Positions 37,010 to 47,379 are shown, counted from the stretch's first letter. The stretch is DNA of 64,000 bases from Candidatus Peregrinibacteria bacterium (GCA_018648865.1 JABGQH010000004.1:1-64000); one strand, 5' to 3'. Translations and numbers: made by a program. Notes: generated by a model not told the origin, from the sequence alone.

Positions 37010-38335
37010 ATGAAAACTTATTCCACCTTCATCTTCGATTCATACAACTACGATCCAGATTCTGGGCTAGTTACACTTAAATATTCGCTAGATGATGAAA
37101 TACATTTTGAGGAGAAAATATATTTACCAGCAACCGCATCAATAGATAAACCTCTAGTCTTAGACTCTGCATTATTCGCTTTGCATATAATTGGAGGTAT
37201 TAGCTATTTTAAAACATGTATTCCAAAAAATATTGAGGTAAGGAGTGGAAAGATTGATGAACAACAGGCAAGTTTCTGGAATATGGTTTATACGAAAGGG
37301 TTGTCTGAGTTCTTCTATAAGAATGAAATAGATCCAGAAGGAAAAATCAATTTTCAACCTAGTACAGAGTCACAAATAACTGCTGAGGCTACAGAACCAA
37401 CAGAACAAAGAAAGCCTCGTTGCTTAGTACCTATTGGAGGAGGCAAAGATTCTATGGTTACAGCAGAACTACTTAAACAAGCTGATATGGATTTCTCTTT
37501 CTTTCGACTTGGGGCACACCAATTAATTGGTGTATTGGCAGAAACTTCTGGAGTTGATCTTATCAATGCAAAAAGATCTTTAGACACTCAACTATTTTCT
37601 TTAAATGAACAAGGGGCACTAAACGGGCACGTTCCAATTACAGGTTATATTTCGTTCCTTACGATAGTTGTTTCTATACTGCTTGATTTTGATTACGTAG
37701 TTTTTAGCAACGAAAGGAGTGCAAACGAAGGAAATATAGAAGGAACAGAAATTAATCATCAATGGAGCAAGAGCGCAGAATTTGAAATTGAATTTCAAAA
37801 ATACGTAGATAAATTCATCACTCCCGACATAAAATTATTTAGTTTGTTGCGCCCTATGAGTGAACTAAAAATAATGCAGATATTTTCACTTCATCCTGAA
37901 TACTTTAAAAAAGCTACAAGCTGTAATAAGAATTGGAGAATATTAAGTAAGGAACAAACCGATTTATATTGTTGCGAATGCCCAAAATGTGCATTTGTCT
38001 TTTGCCAAATGGCTGCGTTCTTACCAATGGAGACTGTTACAGAAATATTTGGCAAGAATTTATTTGAAGATGAATCACTAATCCCACTATATAAAGAGCT
38101 GCTTGGACTGCAGGGTAATAAGCCATTTGAATGCGTAGGAACACAAGATGAAGTAAGTGCTGCCTTCTTACTAGCACTAACACAAGAGGGCTGGGAACAA
38201 ACCAAAGCAGTACAAATGTTCCTACAAGAAAAAGCTCCAAATATAGATGATCCAAGCAGTCTAATTAAAAGAACTTTAGATCTAACAGTTGAACATTCAA
38301 TCCCAACTGAATTTTTATCTACACTATCTGTATGA
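37010..38335 (+). CDS. murL: UDP-MurNAc-L-Ala-L-Glu epimerase-like (MurL)
   Basis: CLVPIGGGKDSMVTAELLK, FSNERSANEGN, NHQWSKSAEFE, CCECPKCAFVF; adjacent murD. Confidence 0.8.
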   Translation: MKTYSTFIFDSYNYDPDSGLVTLKYSLDDEIHFEEKIYLPATASIDKPLVLDSALFALHIIGGISYFKTCIPKNIEVRSGKIDEQQASFWNMVYTKGLSEFFYKNEIDPEGKINFQPSTESQITAEATEPTEQRKPRCLVPIGGGKDSMVTAELLKQADMDFSFFRLGAHQLIGVLAETSGVDLINAKRSLDTQLFSLNEQGALNGHVPITGYISFLTIVVSILLDFDYVVFSNERSANEGNIEGTEINHQWSKSAEFEIEFQKYVDKFITPDIKLFSLLRPMSELKIMQIFSLHPEYFKKATSCNKNWRILSKEQTDLYCCECPKCAFVFCQMAAFLPMETVTEIFGKNLFEDESLIPLYKELLGLQGNKPFECVGTQDEVSAAFLLALTQEGWEQTKAVQMFLQEKAPNIDDPSSLIKRTLDLTVEHSIPTEFLSTLSV

Positions 38336-39606
38336 AGATAACCGAACTAAACGGCAAGAAAATCTGCATACTCGGATTTGGGAAAGAGGGACAATCTGCT
38401 CTAAGAGCTCTACAAGAATTCGCAGCAGATGCATCTATTACAATTAGCGATAAAAATCCATCTGTACTAATAGATGAAGGGAATATAGAAAAACAATTAG
38501 GCGATCAGTGGCTAAACAATTTGGATCAGTTTGATGTAATTATTAAATCCCCTGGTATTCCCCCTACAAAAGAAATATCAGCCAATAGAGATAAAGTAAC
38601 CAGTACAACTAAAATATTCTTAGATACAGTTTCAGAAAAAAACTCAGTAGTTATTGGAGTAACTGGGTCCAAGGGCAAAAGTACAACTGCAAGCCTAATA
38701 GCACACATATTAAAAAGTGGGAGGAAGGATGCATATCTAGTTGGGAACATTGGCATCCCCTCTTTAGATCTACTTAAGCAGGCAAAAGCAGAAACAATCT
38801 TTGTGCAAGAAATGAGTAGTTTTCAACTTATGGATTTAACTGTAAGCCCAGAAATTGCCGTTATCACTAGCTTTTTCCCAGATCACCTAGATTACCACGG
38901 ATCTGTAAAAGAATACTTAGAAGCAAAAAGGAATATAACTAAGCACCAGAAAGAAACAGACCAAGTGTTCTATGGGTCACAATGGAAAGAAGTAACTTCC
39001 CTTGCAGAATCTAGCTCTGGTAAAAAACATCCATACTCCAAATATGATTCCCCTGTAGACATAAAAGAAACCAAACTTCTTGGGTCTCATAACCTATGCA
39101 ATATTGCCGGCGCTTACAAAGTAGCTTTGCACCTTGGGGTTAGCGAAAGAGTTGCAATAGAAGCGATCAAGACCTTTGAAGGATTACCTCATCGGTTGCA
39201 GTTATTAGGGAGCTTCGCAGAAATCAATTGGGTAGACGATGCTATTTCCACAACTCCAGAATCTACAATAGCTGCGCTAGAAGCACTTGAGGGTAATGTA
39301 GAGACATTAATATGTGGCGGACAAGATAGAGGGAACGATTTTTCTGAACTTGGAACATTTATTTCTGGTTCAAACATAAAAACTGTAATTGTTTTTCCAG
39401 AAAGTGGTATCAGAATTAAAGACTCAATTAGTAATAAAGATATTAAAATAATTGAAGCATCTAACATGGAACAAGCAGTTAGTGAGGCGAAAACAAACAC
39501 ATCACCAAATAGAGCATGCTTACTTTCCCCTGCTTCCCCTAGCTACAACATGTATAAAAACTTCGAGGAAAAAGGTGAAGTCTTTAAGAGTGAAATAATT
39601 AACTAG
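38332..39606 (+). CDS. murD: UDP-N-acetylmuramoyl-alanine--glutamate ligase (MurD family)
   Basis: CILGFGKEGQSALRAL, VIGVTGSKGKSTTASLIAHIL, GLPHRLQLLG; ATGA overlap with murL. Confidence 0.93.
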   Translation: MKITELNGKKICILGFGKEGQSALRALQEFAADASITISDKNPSVLIDEGNIEKQLGDQWLNNLDQFDVIIKSPGIPPTKEISANRDKVTSTTKIFLDTVSEKNSVVIGVTGSKGKSTTASLIAHILKSGRKDAYLVGNIGIPSLDLLKQAKAETIFVQEMSSFQLMDLTVSPEIAVITSFFPDHLDYHGSVKEYLEAKRNITKHQKETDQVFYGSQWKEVTSLAESSSGKKHPYSKYDSPVDIKETKLLGSHNLCNIAGAYKVALHLGVSERVAIEAIKTFEGLPHRLQLLGSFAEINWVDDAISTTPESTIAALEALEGNVETLICGGQDRGNDFSELGTFISGSNIKTVIVFPESGIRIKDSISNKDIKIIEASNMEQAVSEAKTNTSPNRACLLSPASPSYNMYKNFEEKGEVFKSEIIN

Positions 39607-40115
39607 CCTTCCCCAACAACTACTCTTGCAGGGCGAAGTACTTTTTCATGAAGCATGTAACCTTCTTCAAATACCTCTGTAATCATTCCCTCTTCCCCTG
39701 GTCCTGTTTTTAGAACCTCATGTTTCTCTGGATCTGCCTTTTCATTTAAAGAAGATATCTTCTGCAAACCCACAGCCTGCATCTCTTCTATAAAACCTTG
39801 TTCTATAGCCTGTAACCCCTTTACCCATTCATGATCTTTTAACTCCTCTGGCAAATGAGAAAACGCACGTTGGAAATTATCAATAGTAGGAATCAATCTA
39901 GTAAGCATCTTCTCAACAGCATATCTATGACTAGATGCTGCCTCTTTCTCCATCCTTGCTTTTGCATTTTGTAAATCTGCTTGAGACCTAGCAGCTAAGT
40001 TCTTCATCTGTTCACATTCATTTATTGCATCCTCTAAATCCTTTTGTAATTTAGCAATATTTGGATCTACTTTTTTTGATGCCGCATGTTTTTTATCATC
40101 CTTATTTGATTCCAT
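39603..40115 (-). CDS. grpE: Nucleotide exchange factor GrpE
   Basis: RSQADLQNAKARMEKEAASSHRYAVEKMLTRLIPTIDNFQRAF; VLRPARVVVGEG; start at MESNKDDKK. Confidence 0.94.
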   Translation of the reverse strand: MESNKDDKKHAASKKVDPNIAKLQKDLEDAINECEQMKNLAARSQADLQNAKARMEKEAASSHRYAVEKMLTRLIPTIDNFQRAFSHLPEELKDHEWVKGLQAIEQGFIEEMQAVGLQKISSLNEKADPEKHEVLKTGPGEEGMITEVFEEGYMLHEKVLRPARVVVGEG

Positions 40116-40140
40116 TAAAATTATTTTAACTGGTAAAAGA

Positions 40141-40232
40141 TTAAAGCTCAAAGCTTTCACTGTTTTTACTGCTTCACCCCGCATTCGCGGGACTTCGCTG
40201 CTTTACTGATTTACTGCTTCACTGTTACACTC
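40141..40232. repeat. Degenerate 7-bp periodic repeat interrupted by CCCGCATTCGCGGGACTTCG hairpin
   Basis: aaagctcaaagctttcactgtttttactgcttcac ... tgctttactgatttactgcttcactgttacact. Confidence 0.55.
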
Positions 40233-40238
40233 TGGTTA

Positions 40239-41243
40239 ATGCCTATATTAATACAATTCCTTTTGTTCGTAATCGGTCTATTCCTTTTAATTAAGGGTGC
40301 AGATCTACTTGTTGAAGGTTCGTCCTCATTTGCAAGAAAAATAGGTGTATCGGACCTAGTTATTGGTCTTACAGTTGTATCTTTTGGAACATCTGCGCCA
40401 GAGCTATTGGTAAATGTTGTTGCCAGCTTAAAAGGCAGTGCAGACATCGCAATAGGTAATATAGTTGGTAGTAATATTAGTAATACCCTACTTATTTTGG
40501 GTGCAACTGCTGCAGTTACTCCACTCGCAATTAGAAAGAGCACAGTCCTAAAAGAAATTCCATTCAGCATTCTGGCAGGAATAATGCTACTAATTATGGC
40601 AAACGATAGCATTTTAGATGGTATCGATGGCTCTTGGCTTACTAGAAGTGACGGGTTGGTATTTTTAGGATTCTTCATAATCTTCCTATATTACACATTT
40701 GGAATAAGGAACGATCACAAAGAAGACGCAAATCATACAGAGGATCCAAGACCAATGTGGCTAGCAGCCATTATGATATTTGGTGGACTAGCTGGACTAG
40801 TTGGAGGAGGAACACTAGCTGTTAATACAGCGCAAGAAATGGCACTAGCACTTGGTGTTAGTGAAGCATTCGTTGGTTTAACTGCTATAGCTATTGGAAC
40901 ATCTCTTCCGGAACTTACTGCGTCTATGGTTGCCGCACTTAAAAAGAAACCAGACATGGCAGTAGGTAACATTGTAGGAAGTAACATCTTTAACATTCTA
41001 TGGATACTAGGCCTAAGTTCATTAATTAAACCTATTCCATTTTCTACAGACTTAAATATCGATCTACTTGTTGTACTACTATCTGCAATAGGTTTATTTG
41101 TAATTGTCCACAACGGTCAAATGCATAGGAGGATCTTCTTATGGTGGAAACAATCCAAAGACTTTGTATTAAGTAGAACAGAGGGTGTAACTCTAATCCT
41201 CTGTTACATCGCATATATAGTTTATGTTGGGTACAGAGGGTAA
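40239..41243 (+). CDS. Na+/Ca2+ antiporter (CaCA family, YrbG-like)
   Basis: Two alpha repeats: VVSFGTSAPELLVNVVASLKGSADIAIGNIVGSNISN and AIGTSLPELTASMVAALKKKPDMAVGNIVGSNIFN. Confidence 0.95.
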   Translation: MPILIQFLLFVIGLFLLIKGADLLVEGSSSFARKIGVSDLVIGLTVVSFGTSAPELLVNVVASLKGSADIAIGNIVGSNISNTLLILGATAAVTPLAIRKSTVLKEIPFSILAGIMLLIMANDSILDGIDGSWLTRSDGLVFLGFFIIFLYYTFGIRNDHKEDANHTEDPRPMWLAAIMIFGGLAGLVGGGTLAVNTAQEMALALGVSEAFVGLTAIAIGTSLPELTASMVAALKKKPDMAVGNIVGSNIFNILWILGLSSLIKPIPFSTDLNIDLLVVLLSAIGLFVIVHNGQMHRRIFLWWKQSKDFVLSRTEGVTLILCYIAYIVYVGYRG

Positions 41244-41311
41244 TATATAAAATCATTTTATTAATAAAAAATTGCAGAAAAGAGGCCAATTGCGTAAGGT
41301 ACTTCTGTTTT

Positions 41312-41393
41312 GCCACGGTAGCTCCCACCTACGCCTTTCCACCTTCGCCCTTCGGGTCTATGGTGGACAAGTCGGACTACGGTGGACAGGCAG
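41312..41393 (+). repeat. tRNA-Met nt 1-13 duplicate fused to nested palindromic element
   Basis: GCCACGGTAGCTC identical to nt 1-13 of the tRNA at 41422; then CCACCTACGCC[TTTCCACCTTCGCCC...CTATGGTGGACAAG]TCGGACTACGGTGGACAGGCAG. Confidence 0.9.
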
Positions 41394-41421
41394 TTGGTAA
41401 AATAGTGTTCATTGTGAATAT

Positions 41422-41498
41422 GCCACGGTAGCTCAGTTGGTTAGAGCGCGGGACTCATAAGCCCGAGGTCGACAGTTCAATTCTGTCCCGTGGCACCA
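41422..41498 (+). tRNA. tRNA-Met(CAT) (elongator, or Ile2 with CAT anticodon)
   Basis: GCCACGG...CTCATAA...CCGTGGCACCA. Confidence 0.92.
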
Positions 41499-41654
41499 AC
41501 ATACGTAGTAGGTTGTCCACCGAAGCTTTAGCGCAGGTGGGCTTTATATAGAATAAAAATATTCCTGCTACGGTTGGCAAGCCAATATTAAATTGACACA
41601 CAAATAACAGAAGAGTAAAAGTTATACCCTTATTTAAGTTTACAAATTTAACTC

Positions 41655-42665
41655 ATGAATAATAGAAATTTTCTTTCTGGCGATATCCATGGAGGACATG
41701 CAAGAGCAGGAATTGTAGTAGAGAAGGAAGACGGAAATCTACAACTTGATGAATCAACATTTAGAGTAATTAATTCAAAAGAAAATACTGACCTAGATGA
41801 TGTTTTAACAAATTCATTTGATACAGTAAGAGATAATTTTGATGGAGAAATTGATGGTGTTTCAGTTAGTGTAGCTAGTCCAGTAGGAGGAATATCTAAT
41901 GTATTGAATCCTGCTAACACTGCATGTCTAAAGGCCGCAGTAAAAGAAGGTGGACCATGCGATCTTCAAGCTATCCTGCAAAAACGATATGAAACAAGAT
42001 CAGAAGTTGCTGCTGTATTAAACGATCTACAAGGAGAAGCTGCTGGACTTGCTGGTATGGGAGCACTTGGAACACCCGCTCCTAAACATTTTATATTAGA
42101 AAATGGTGGAACTGGATACGGTGGAGCCAGAACACAAAATGGAAGGACAAATGCAGCAGAGCCTGGACATGTAAAAATTAATAGTAGTGGTCCATTTGAA
42201 CCAATATGTGGATGTGGGCAAACAGGTTGTGCAGAAGCATATTTAGGAAGTGATGCCGTAGCAGATAGAGTTATACAAGTATGCAGAGCAAAAATGATTA
42301 AAATTCCAGAAATTGATCCAAATATTTTTGCAGACCAAGAGGCAAAGAAAGGTACAGAATGGGCGGTTAAACATTTAAGAGAGGTAGCCAATATTTGGGG
42401 AGGACTGTGGAGAGATATTCTTCAACAATTCCCTGGATATGAAAAAATACTTGTTACAGGTTCATATTTACGTGCAGTAATAGAAATCCCTGATTTCTTA
42501 GAAGAAGTGAGAGAAACATTAAAGGAATCTTCTTTCCCAGAGGCATTCTCTAATATCCCAATAGAACCAGCACCCATGCCAGGGATTGACGGTCATCCAG
42601 TAGCACCTATGATTGGAGCTGCAGATCTATTAAGACAACATTTAGATGCTCTTAAGTCAGAGTAA
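41655..42665 (+). CDS. ROK family protein/glucokinase-like
   Basis: LSGDIHGGHARAGIVVE, LENGGTGYGGARTQNG, EPGHVKI...CGCGQTGCAEAYLG. Confidence 0.85.
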   Translation: MNNRNFLSGDIHGGHARAGIVVEKEDGNLQLDESTFRVINSKENTDLDDVLTNSFDTVRDNFDGEIDGVSVSVASPVGGISNVLNPANTACLKAAVKEGGPCDLQAILQKRYETRSEVAAVLNDLQGEAAGLAGMGALGTPAPKHFILENGGTGYGGARTQNGRTNAAEPGHVKINSSGPFEPICGCGQTGCAEAYLGSDAVADRVIQVCRAKMIKIPEIDPNIFADQEAKKGTEWAVKHLREVANIWGGLWRDILQQFPGYEKILVTGSYLRAVIEIPDFLEEVRETLKESSFPEAFSNIPIEPAPMPGIDGHPVAPMIGAADLLRQHLDALKSE

Positions 42666-42754
42666 GGGAACTACTTAAGTATTGCCTTAAATACCTTAAT
42701 AGTTACTAGGCATAGAACTGGCGCTTTTTTGCCAGAAAACATAGTATATATCAG

Positions 42755-43486
42755 ATGAAACCAGTATTACTGTGCTTACATGGATGGGGCGGATCAAAAG
42801 AATCATTTGATCCTTTGGTAAAGGAGCTAAAAGGCGCTGAAATAGATGTATTAGTACCAGATCTACCTGGATTTGGGAGTGAGCCAGAGCCAAGTAGGCC
42901 ATGGAATGTAGATGATTTTGTAGACTGGGCAATTTCATATTTAAATGAAAAAGTGCCAGATCTTTCAGATAGAGAGATTTTTCTACTCGGACACTCACAT
43001 GGCGGACGAATAAGTATAAAGATAGCGGCGAATGAAGGTATTCCTTTATCTCATTTATATTTATGTGCAGCAGCAGGGATCAGACATAAGAGGCACATTA
43101 AAAGGATAATAGGCCTCACATTATCTAAAACTGGCAAAACACTCCTATCTATACCGGGGTTAAGATCACTTAAACCTATTGGTAAAAAACTAATGTACAA
43201 AATTGTTCGTGTACACGATTACGAAAAAGCATCCGAGACAATGAGGAAAACCTTAGTAAATGTATCTGCAGAGGATTTACGTCCTTTATTAAAAGATATA
43301 AAAGTTAGAACAGATATATTCTGGGGCAAGCAAGACTCCCTGACTCCATTTAGTGATGCAAAGATTATGGAAGCAGAGATTACAGATAGCATTCTTCATT
43401 CATACCCAGAAACCAGACATGCAGTGCATAAGACCGAAGCAAAAGATATTGCTAAAGCTATTATTACTAGAGTAAAACAAGACTAA
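42755..43486 (+). CDS. Alpha/beta hydrolase
   Basis: LLCLHGWGGSKESFDPL, LLGHSHGGRISIKIA nucleophile elbow. Confidence 0.93.
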   Translation: MKPVLLCLHGWGGSKESFDPLVKELKGAEIDVLVPDLPGFGSEPEPSRPWNVDDFVDWAISYLNEKVPDLSDREIFLLGHSHGGRISIKIAANEGIPLSHLYLCAAAGIRHKRHIKRIIGLTLSKTGKTLLSIPGLRSLKPIGKKLMYKIVRVHDYEKASETMRKTLVNVSAEDLRPLLKDIKVRTDIFWGKQDSLTPFSDAKIMEAEITDSILHSYPETRHAVHKTEAKDIAKAIITRVKQD

Positions 43487-45009
43487 TGAACAATATTTAT
43501 TTATTAATGGCTCTTACATTGCTTGCGAGTATCTCTCCTCTACTTACATTTGCTTACCTTTGGCAAATAAAAGAATGGAGGATAGACAGACTAAAAGAAC
43601 ACATAAGAGCAGAAGGATTTTTCCGTCAGTTCTTTGGATTAATACGCCCCGCTCTTTTAGTAATTTTTATTCCCTTAGCATTTACTAATATGAGGGAATG
43701 GCACCTACATATTTTAATAATTCTATCGATACTTAGCTGTGTTCAAATAATGATGCACAGGCAACCAAAACCAGTATGGACCATGAAAGCATTATCCTTG
43801 GTCCTTGGATCAATATTTATTACAATAGCAATATCTGCATCTATAATATTATATTCAGGGAATCTTAATCTACTAGCCATCCTGCCATACGTTCAAACAA
43901 TCACCTTAGTAATATCTTGGATGTTATTTTTTCCAATGGATCGCTTATTAAAAATTCAGATTCTAAAGAAAGCTAGCAAGATTCGAGGTATGCATCCAAA
44001 TCTAACAGTCGTAGGTATAACAGGTAGCGCAGGTAAAACAACAACCAAGGAACTACTTAAGCATCTGCTTTCAGATAAAAACATGATGGCCACCCCAGAA
44101 CATACCAATTCTGAAATTGGAGTAGCTAGGTGGATTAAATCAACTTTAAGTAAAAATGAAACACCAGAAATACTAATTGTAGAAATGGGTGCATATAGAC
44201 CAAAGGAGATAGCAAAACTTTGCTATATCGCCAAGCCAACTATTGGAGTGCTAACAACTATTGGGAAACAGCACTTGGCATTATTTGGGAGCCAAGAGGC
44301 TCTTTGTAATGCAAAAGCCGAACTAATTGAGTCGTTACCAGAAAGCGGTCACGCATATATTAATGTTGATAATGAGCTATGTAATAGCGTAAAGAATAGA
44401 ACAAAAGGAGCATTAACAACTATTGGAACAGGAGGGCATTCTGATCTGGAAGCATATGAAATAGAGGAGACCGGTACAGGTATTAATTTTCGGGTTAGCA
44501 ATATGTTTTATAAAGTTCCAATTCATGGAACACACAATGTAACAAATGTTCTGCTAGCGATTGCCGTTGCCAAAGACCTTGGTATGGATGAACATGAAAT
44601 AGCAAGAAAATTACTTTCATTCAAAGTTCCATCTAGGACTTTTTATGTTTCTGTAAAAAAAGGAGTGACCGTACTTAACGATACACACAACGCTAGCCCT
44701 AGCAGTTTTAGAGCTGCAATAGCTTGGGCACATAATCAAAATGCAGAAGAGAAAATATTAATAACAAATGGACTAATGGAACTTGGACAATTACAGGATT
44801 CTATTCATACAAAATTAGGATCAATGGCATCTGACAAGTTCAGTAGAGTTATTTTCTTAAGCAAGCGCAACGCAAAGAACTTCCAAAAAGGATTTAATAA
44901 ACCAGTAGAAATTTACAACAAAGAAATTAAATCAGTTCCAGAAAAAAGCTTACTAGTGTGCATAGGCAGAATGTCTAACAAGACTATTAATTCTATTTTG
45001 CCAAAATGA
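43486..45009 (+). CDS. murF: MurF family ligase with N-terminal membrane segment
   Basis: VVGITGSAGKTTTKELLKHLL, EMGAYRPKEI, VLNDTHNASPSSFRAAI; four N-terminal TM segments. Confidence 0.88.
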   Translation: MNNIYLLMALTLLASISPLLTFAYLWQIKEWRIDRLKEHIRAEGFFRQFFGLIRPALLVIFIPLAFTNMREWHLHILIILSILSCVQIMMHRQPKPVWTMKALSLVLGSIFITIAISASIILYSGNLNLLAILPYVQTITLVISWMLFFPMDRLLKIQILKKASKIRGMHPNLTVVGITGSAGKTTTKELLKHLLSDKNMMATPEHTNSEIGVARWIKSTLSKNETPEILIVEMGAYRPKEIAKLCYIAKPTIGVLTTIGKQHLALFGSQEALCNAKAELIESLPESGHAYINVDNELCNSVKNRTKGALTTIGTGGHSDLEAYEIEETGTGINFRVSNMFYKVPIHGTHNVTNVLLAIAVAKDLGMDEHEIARKLLSFKVPSRTFYVSVKKGVTVLNDTHNASPSSFRAAIAWAHNQNAEEKILITNGLMELGQLQDSIHTKLGSMASDKFSRVIFLSKRNAKNFQKGFNKPVEIYNKEIKSVPEKSLLVCIGRMSNKTINSILPK

Positions 45010-46244
45010 ATCCCTTCAATCCTATCCATCATTCATTTGGGCCCCATGCAACTGTAAAAGTTTGCATGCAAGCAAAATTTTTAATGTGTGTTCCTTGGAA
45101 ATGGAAAAATGGAAAATCAATTCAAAGATTAAAGGATGTAATCTCTAATAAATTTGAAATACAAAATGTGTCCCTTTTTGCTACTGGAAGAGAATCTCTA
45201 CTAGCAGTTTTAAAGGCTTGTAACCTACAAACAGGAGAAGAGGTAATAATCCAAGGCTATACATGTTCCGTTGTCCCTAGCGCTATTCATGCAGCGAAAG
45301 GAGTACCTGTATATGCAGACATAGATAAAAATACCTTGAACATGACTACAGAATCAGTAGAAGCACTTATCAACTCACGTACCAAAGCAGTTATTTGCCA
45401 ACATACTTTTGGGATACCAGCACCTGTTAAAGATTTAAGATCAATTTGTAATGAGCATGGGATCCTACTTATAGAAGACTGTGCTCACATAATGCCAGAT
45501 GAAAATGGCCCAGAAGAAATTGGTAAATATGGAGATTATGTATTCTTTAGTTTTGGAAGAGACAAAGCAATCTCTGGTGTAAGTGGTGGTGCAGCGGCGT
45601 CGAGGAATCCTGAAGGCTCAGTAAAATTAGAGAGTGAGGAGAATCAAGCAAATCAATTGAGCTCTTATACAATTTTTAGATTGCTCTTTTACCCATGTAT
45701 ATACGTTATTGCAAAGCAGTTTTATGGCCTAGGGATAGGCAAAGCGTTGCTAGTGCTCTTCAGAAAAGTTGGTGCGCTAATGCCCTATGTATCAAAAGAT
45801 GAAAAACAAGGTCATATGTCTCCAATGATTAATAAACTACCAAATGCTTGCTCCGCTCTTGCACTTAAACAAATTAAACAATTACAAAAGATTAATAATC
45901 ACAGAAGGAAACTAACAGAGTATTACTTAAATGAATCAAAGGAACTTAATTTAGATTATCCACAAAACATTACAAATAATATGCCTCTGCAAAAATTCCC
46001 TATTTTTATAGATGACGCAGACTTAATAAGGCAACAACTTAAATCAAAAAACGTATATTTAGATGATGGATGGACAGGCTCTGCTGTGTGTCCACGTTCT
46101 AGCAACCTAAGTGCAGCAAATTATGAAAAGAATTCATGCACAGTTGCAGAGCAGTGCGCAATAAACATTCTAAGCCTGCCTACTCACCCAACGATGAAAA
46201 TAAAACAAGCCAAAAGATTAATGAGATTACTATCAAGTAGGTAG
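45006..46244 (+). CDS. DegT/DnrJ/EryC1/StrS aminotransferase family protein
   Basis: GEEVIIQGYTCSVVPSAIHAAKGVPVYADID, LLIEDCAHIM, FFSFGRDKAISGVSGG. Confidence 0.9.
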   Translation: MNPFNPIHHSFGPHATVKVCMQAKFLMCVPWKWKNGKSIQRLKDVISNKFEIQNVSLFATGRESLLAVLKACNLQTGEEVIIQGYTCSVVPSAIHAAKGVPVYADIDKNTLNMTTESVEALINSRTKAVICQHTFGIPAPVKDLRSICNEHGILLIEDCAHIMPDENGPEEIGKYGDYVFFSFGRDKAISGVSGGAAASRNPEGSVKLESEENQANQLSSYTIFRLLFYPCIYVIAKQFYGLGIGKALLVLFRKVGALMPYVSKDEKQGHMSPMINKLPNACSALALKQIKQLQKINNHRRKLTEYYLNESKELNLDYPQNITNNMPLQKFPIFIDDADLIRQQLKSKNVYLDDGWTGSAVCPRSSNLSAANYEKNSCTVAEQCAINILSLPTHPTMKIKQAKRLMRLLSSR

Positions 46245-46277
46245 AACTACAGGCTTAGTACGAGTACAATTCTGTCT

Positions 46278-47336
46278 GTGAATATATGTACAGCAACAGA
46301 TCAATCGGCTTGGGACCAGTTTTTGAGCGAACAACAATACCGTCCATTCCTACAGAGTTGGACTATGGGAGAGGTTTATAAACAAATTGGGCAACAGGCA
46401 ATTAGGCTAGAGATAAGGGAAGGCAATGAGCTAATTGGGATTTGCCAAGCAATTATAGTACCTGCGCGTAGAGGCAAGCATCTAGCTGTTTCATACGGAC
46501 CTGTATTAAAAGAAGATGTGATTGATAATCCATCTGTATTAGAAGAGATTTCTAAATCATTAAAAGAAATAGCAAAAGAACACCAATGTTCATTTATTAG
46601 GTTAAGCCCATTTATTAGCGCTAATAATCCTCTTGAACTAGCGGGATCCAGAAAATCCCCTCTTCACCTTCTAGCTGAACATATCTGGTATATACCTCTA
46701 CAGAACCCTAACCCATTTACAGGGGAAGAATCTGATTCTAATGAAAAGGTAACCGAAGAAGAAATTTTAAAAGGAATGAGGAAGAACCACAGAAATTTAA
46801 TTAGAAGAGCAACAAAAGAAGGTGTAGAAATCATTAAGTCAGATGATCCCATACGTGATTTACCAAAATTTATTGAGCTACATGAAGAAACTAGAAAGCG
46901 TCATAAATTTACTCCGTATACAAACGACTTCTTCCGTGCACAGGTAGAACTTTTTTCCAAAAGAGATGAGTGCACATTGTATATAGCAAAATACAACGGT
47001 GAGACCATTGCATCATCTGTTCATATGCATACATTTGGTGAAACTAGTTACCATCACGGTGCTAGTACAGCTAAGTATCATAAGATACCAGCTAGCTACC
47101 TACTGCAATGGACAGCAATACAAGACGCAATAGAAAGAGGTGATCGTGTATATAATTTTTGGGGTATTGCACCAAAAGATCAAAAGAAGCATCCATTTGC
47201 CGGTGTAACAACTTTTAAAACTGGCTTTGGAGGGCAGATGTTAAACATCCAACACTGCACAGATATCCCAGTTAATTCTAAATACTATGCAACGATTGCG
47301 TTTGAATATTATAGAAAATGGAGACGCGGCTTTTAA
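46278..47336 (+). CDS. FemAB/FemX-like peptidoglycan bridge peptidyltransferase
   Basis: FLQSWTMGEVYKQIG, RKNHRNLIRRATKEGVEI, YNFWGIAPKDQKKHPFAGVTTFKTGFGG. Confidence 0.9.
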   Translation: MNICTATDQSAWDQFLSEQQYRPFLQSWTMGEVYKQIGQQAIRLEIREGNELIGICQAIIVPARRGKHLAVSYGPVLKEDVIDNPSVLEEISKSLKEIAKEHQCSFIRLSPFISANNPLELAGSRKSPLHLLAEHIWYIPLQNPNPFTGEESDSNEKVTEEEILKGMRKNHRNLIRRATKEGVEIIKSDDPIRDLPKFIELHEETRKRHKFTPYTNDFFRAQVELFSKRDECTLYIAKYNGETIASSVHMHTFGETSYHHGASTAKYHKIPASYLLQWTAIQDAIERGDRVYNFWGIAPKDQKKHPFAGVTTFKTGFGGQMLNIQHCTDIPVNSKYYATIAFEYYRKWRRGF

Positions 47337-47379
47337 TTAAATATAGGAAAGTGACTTAGTATTTTTTTTCTGATACGCT

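Noticed and set aside
40211-41113. Minus-strand ORFs antisense to the Na+/Ca2+ antiporter
   Set aside because: Shadow ORFs of a clear transporter with both alpha-repeat motifs.
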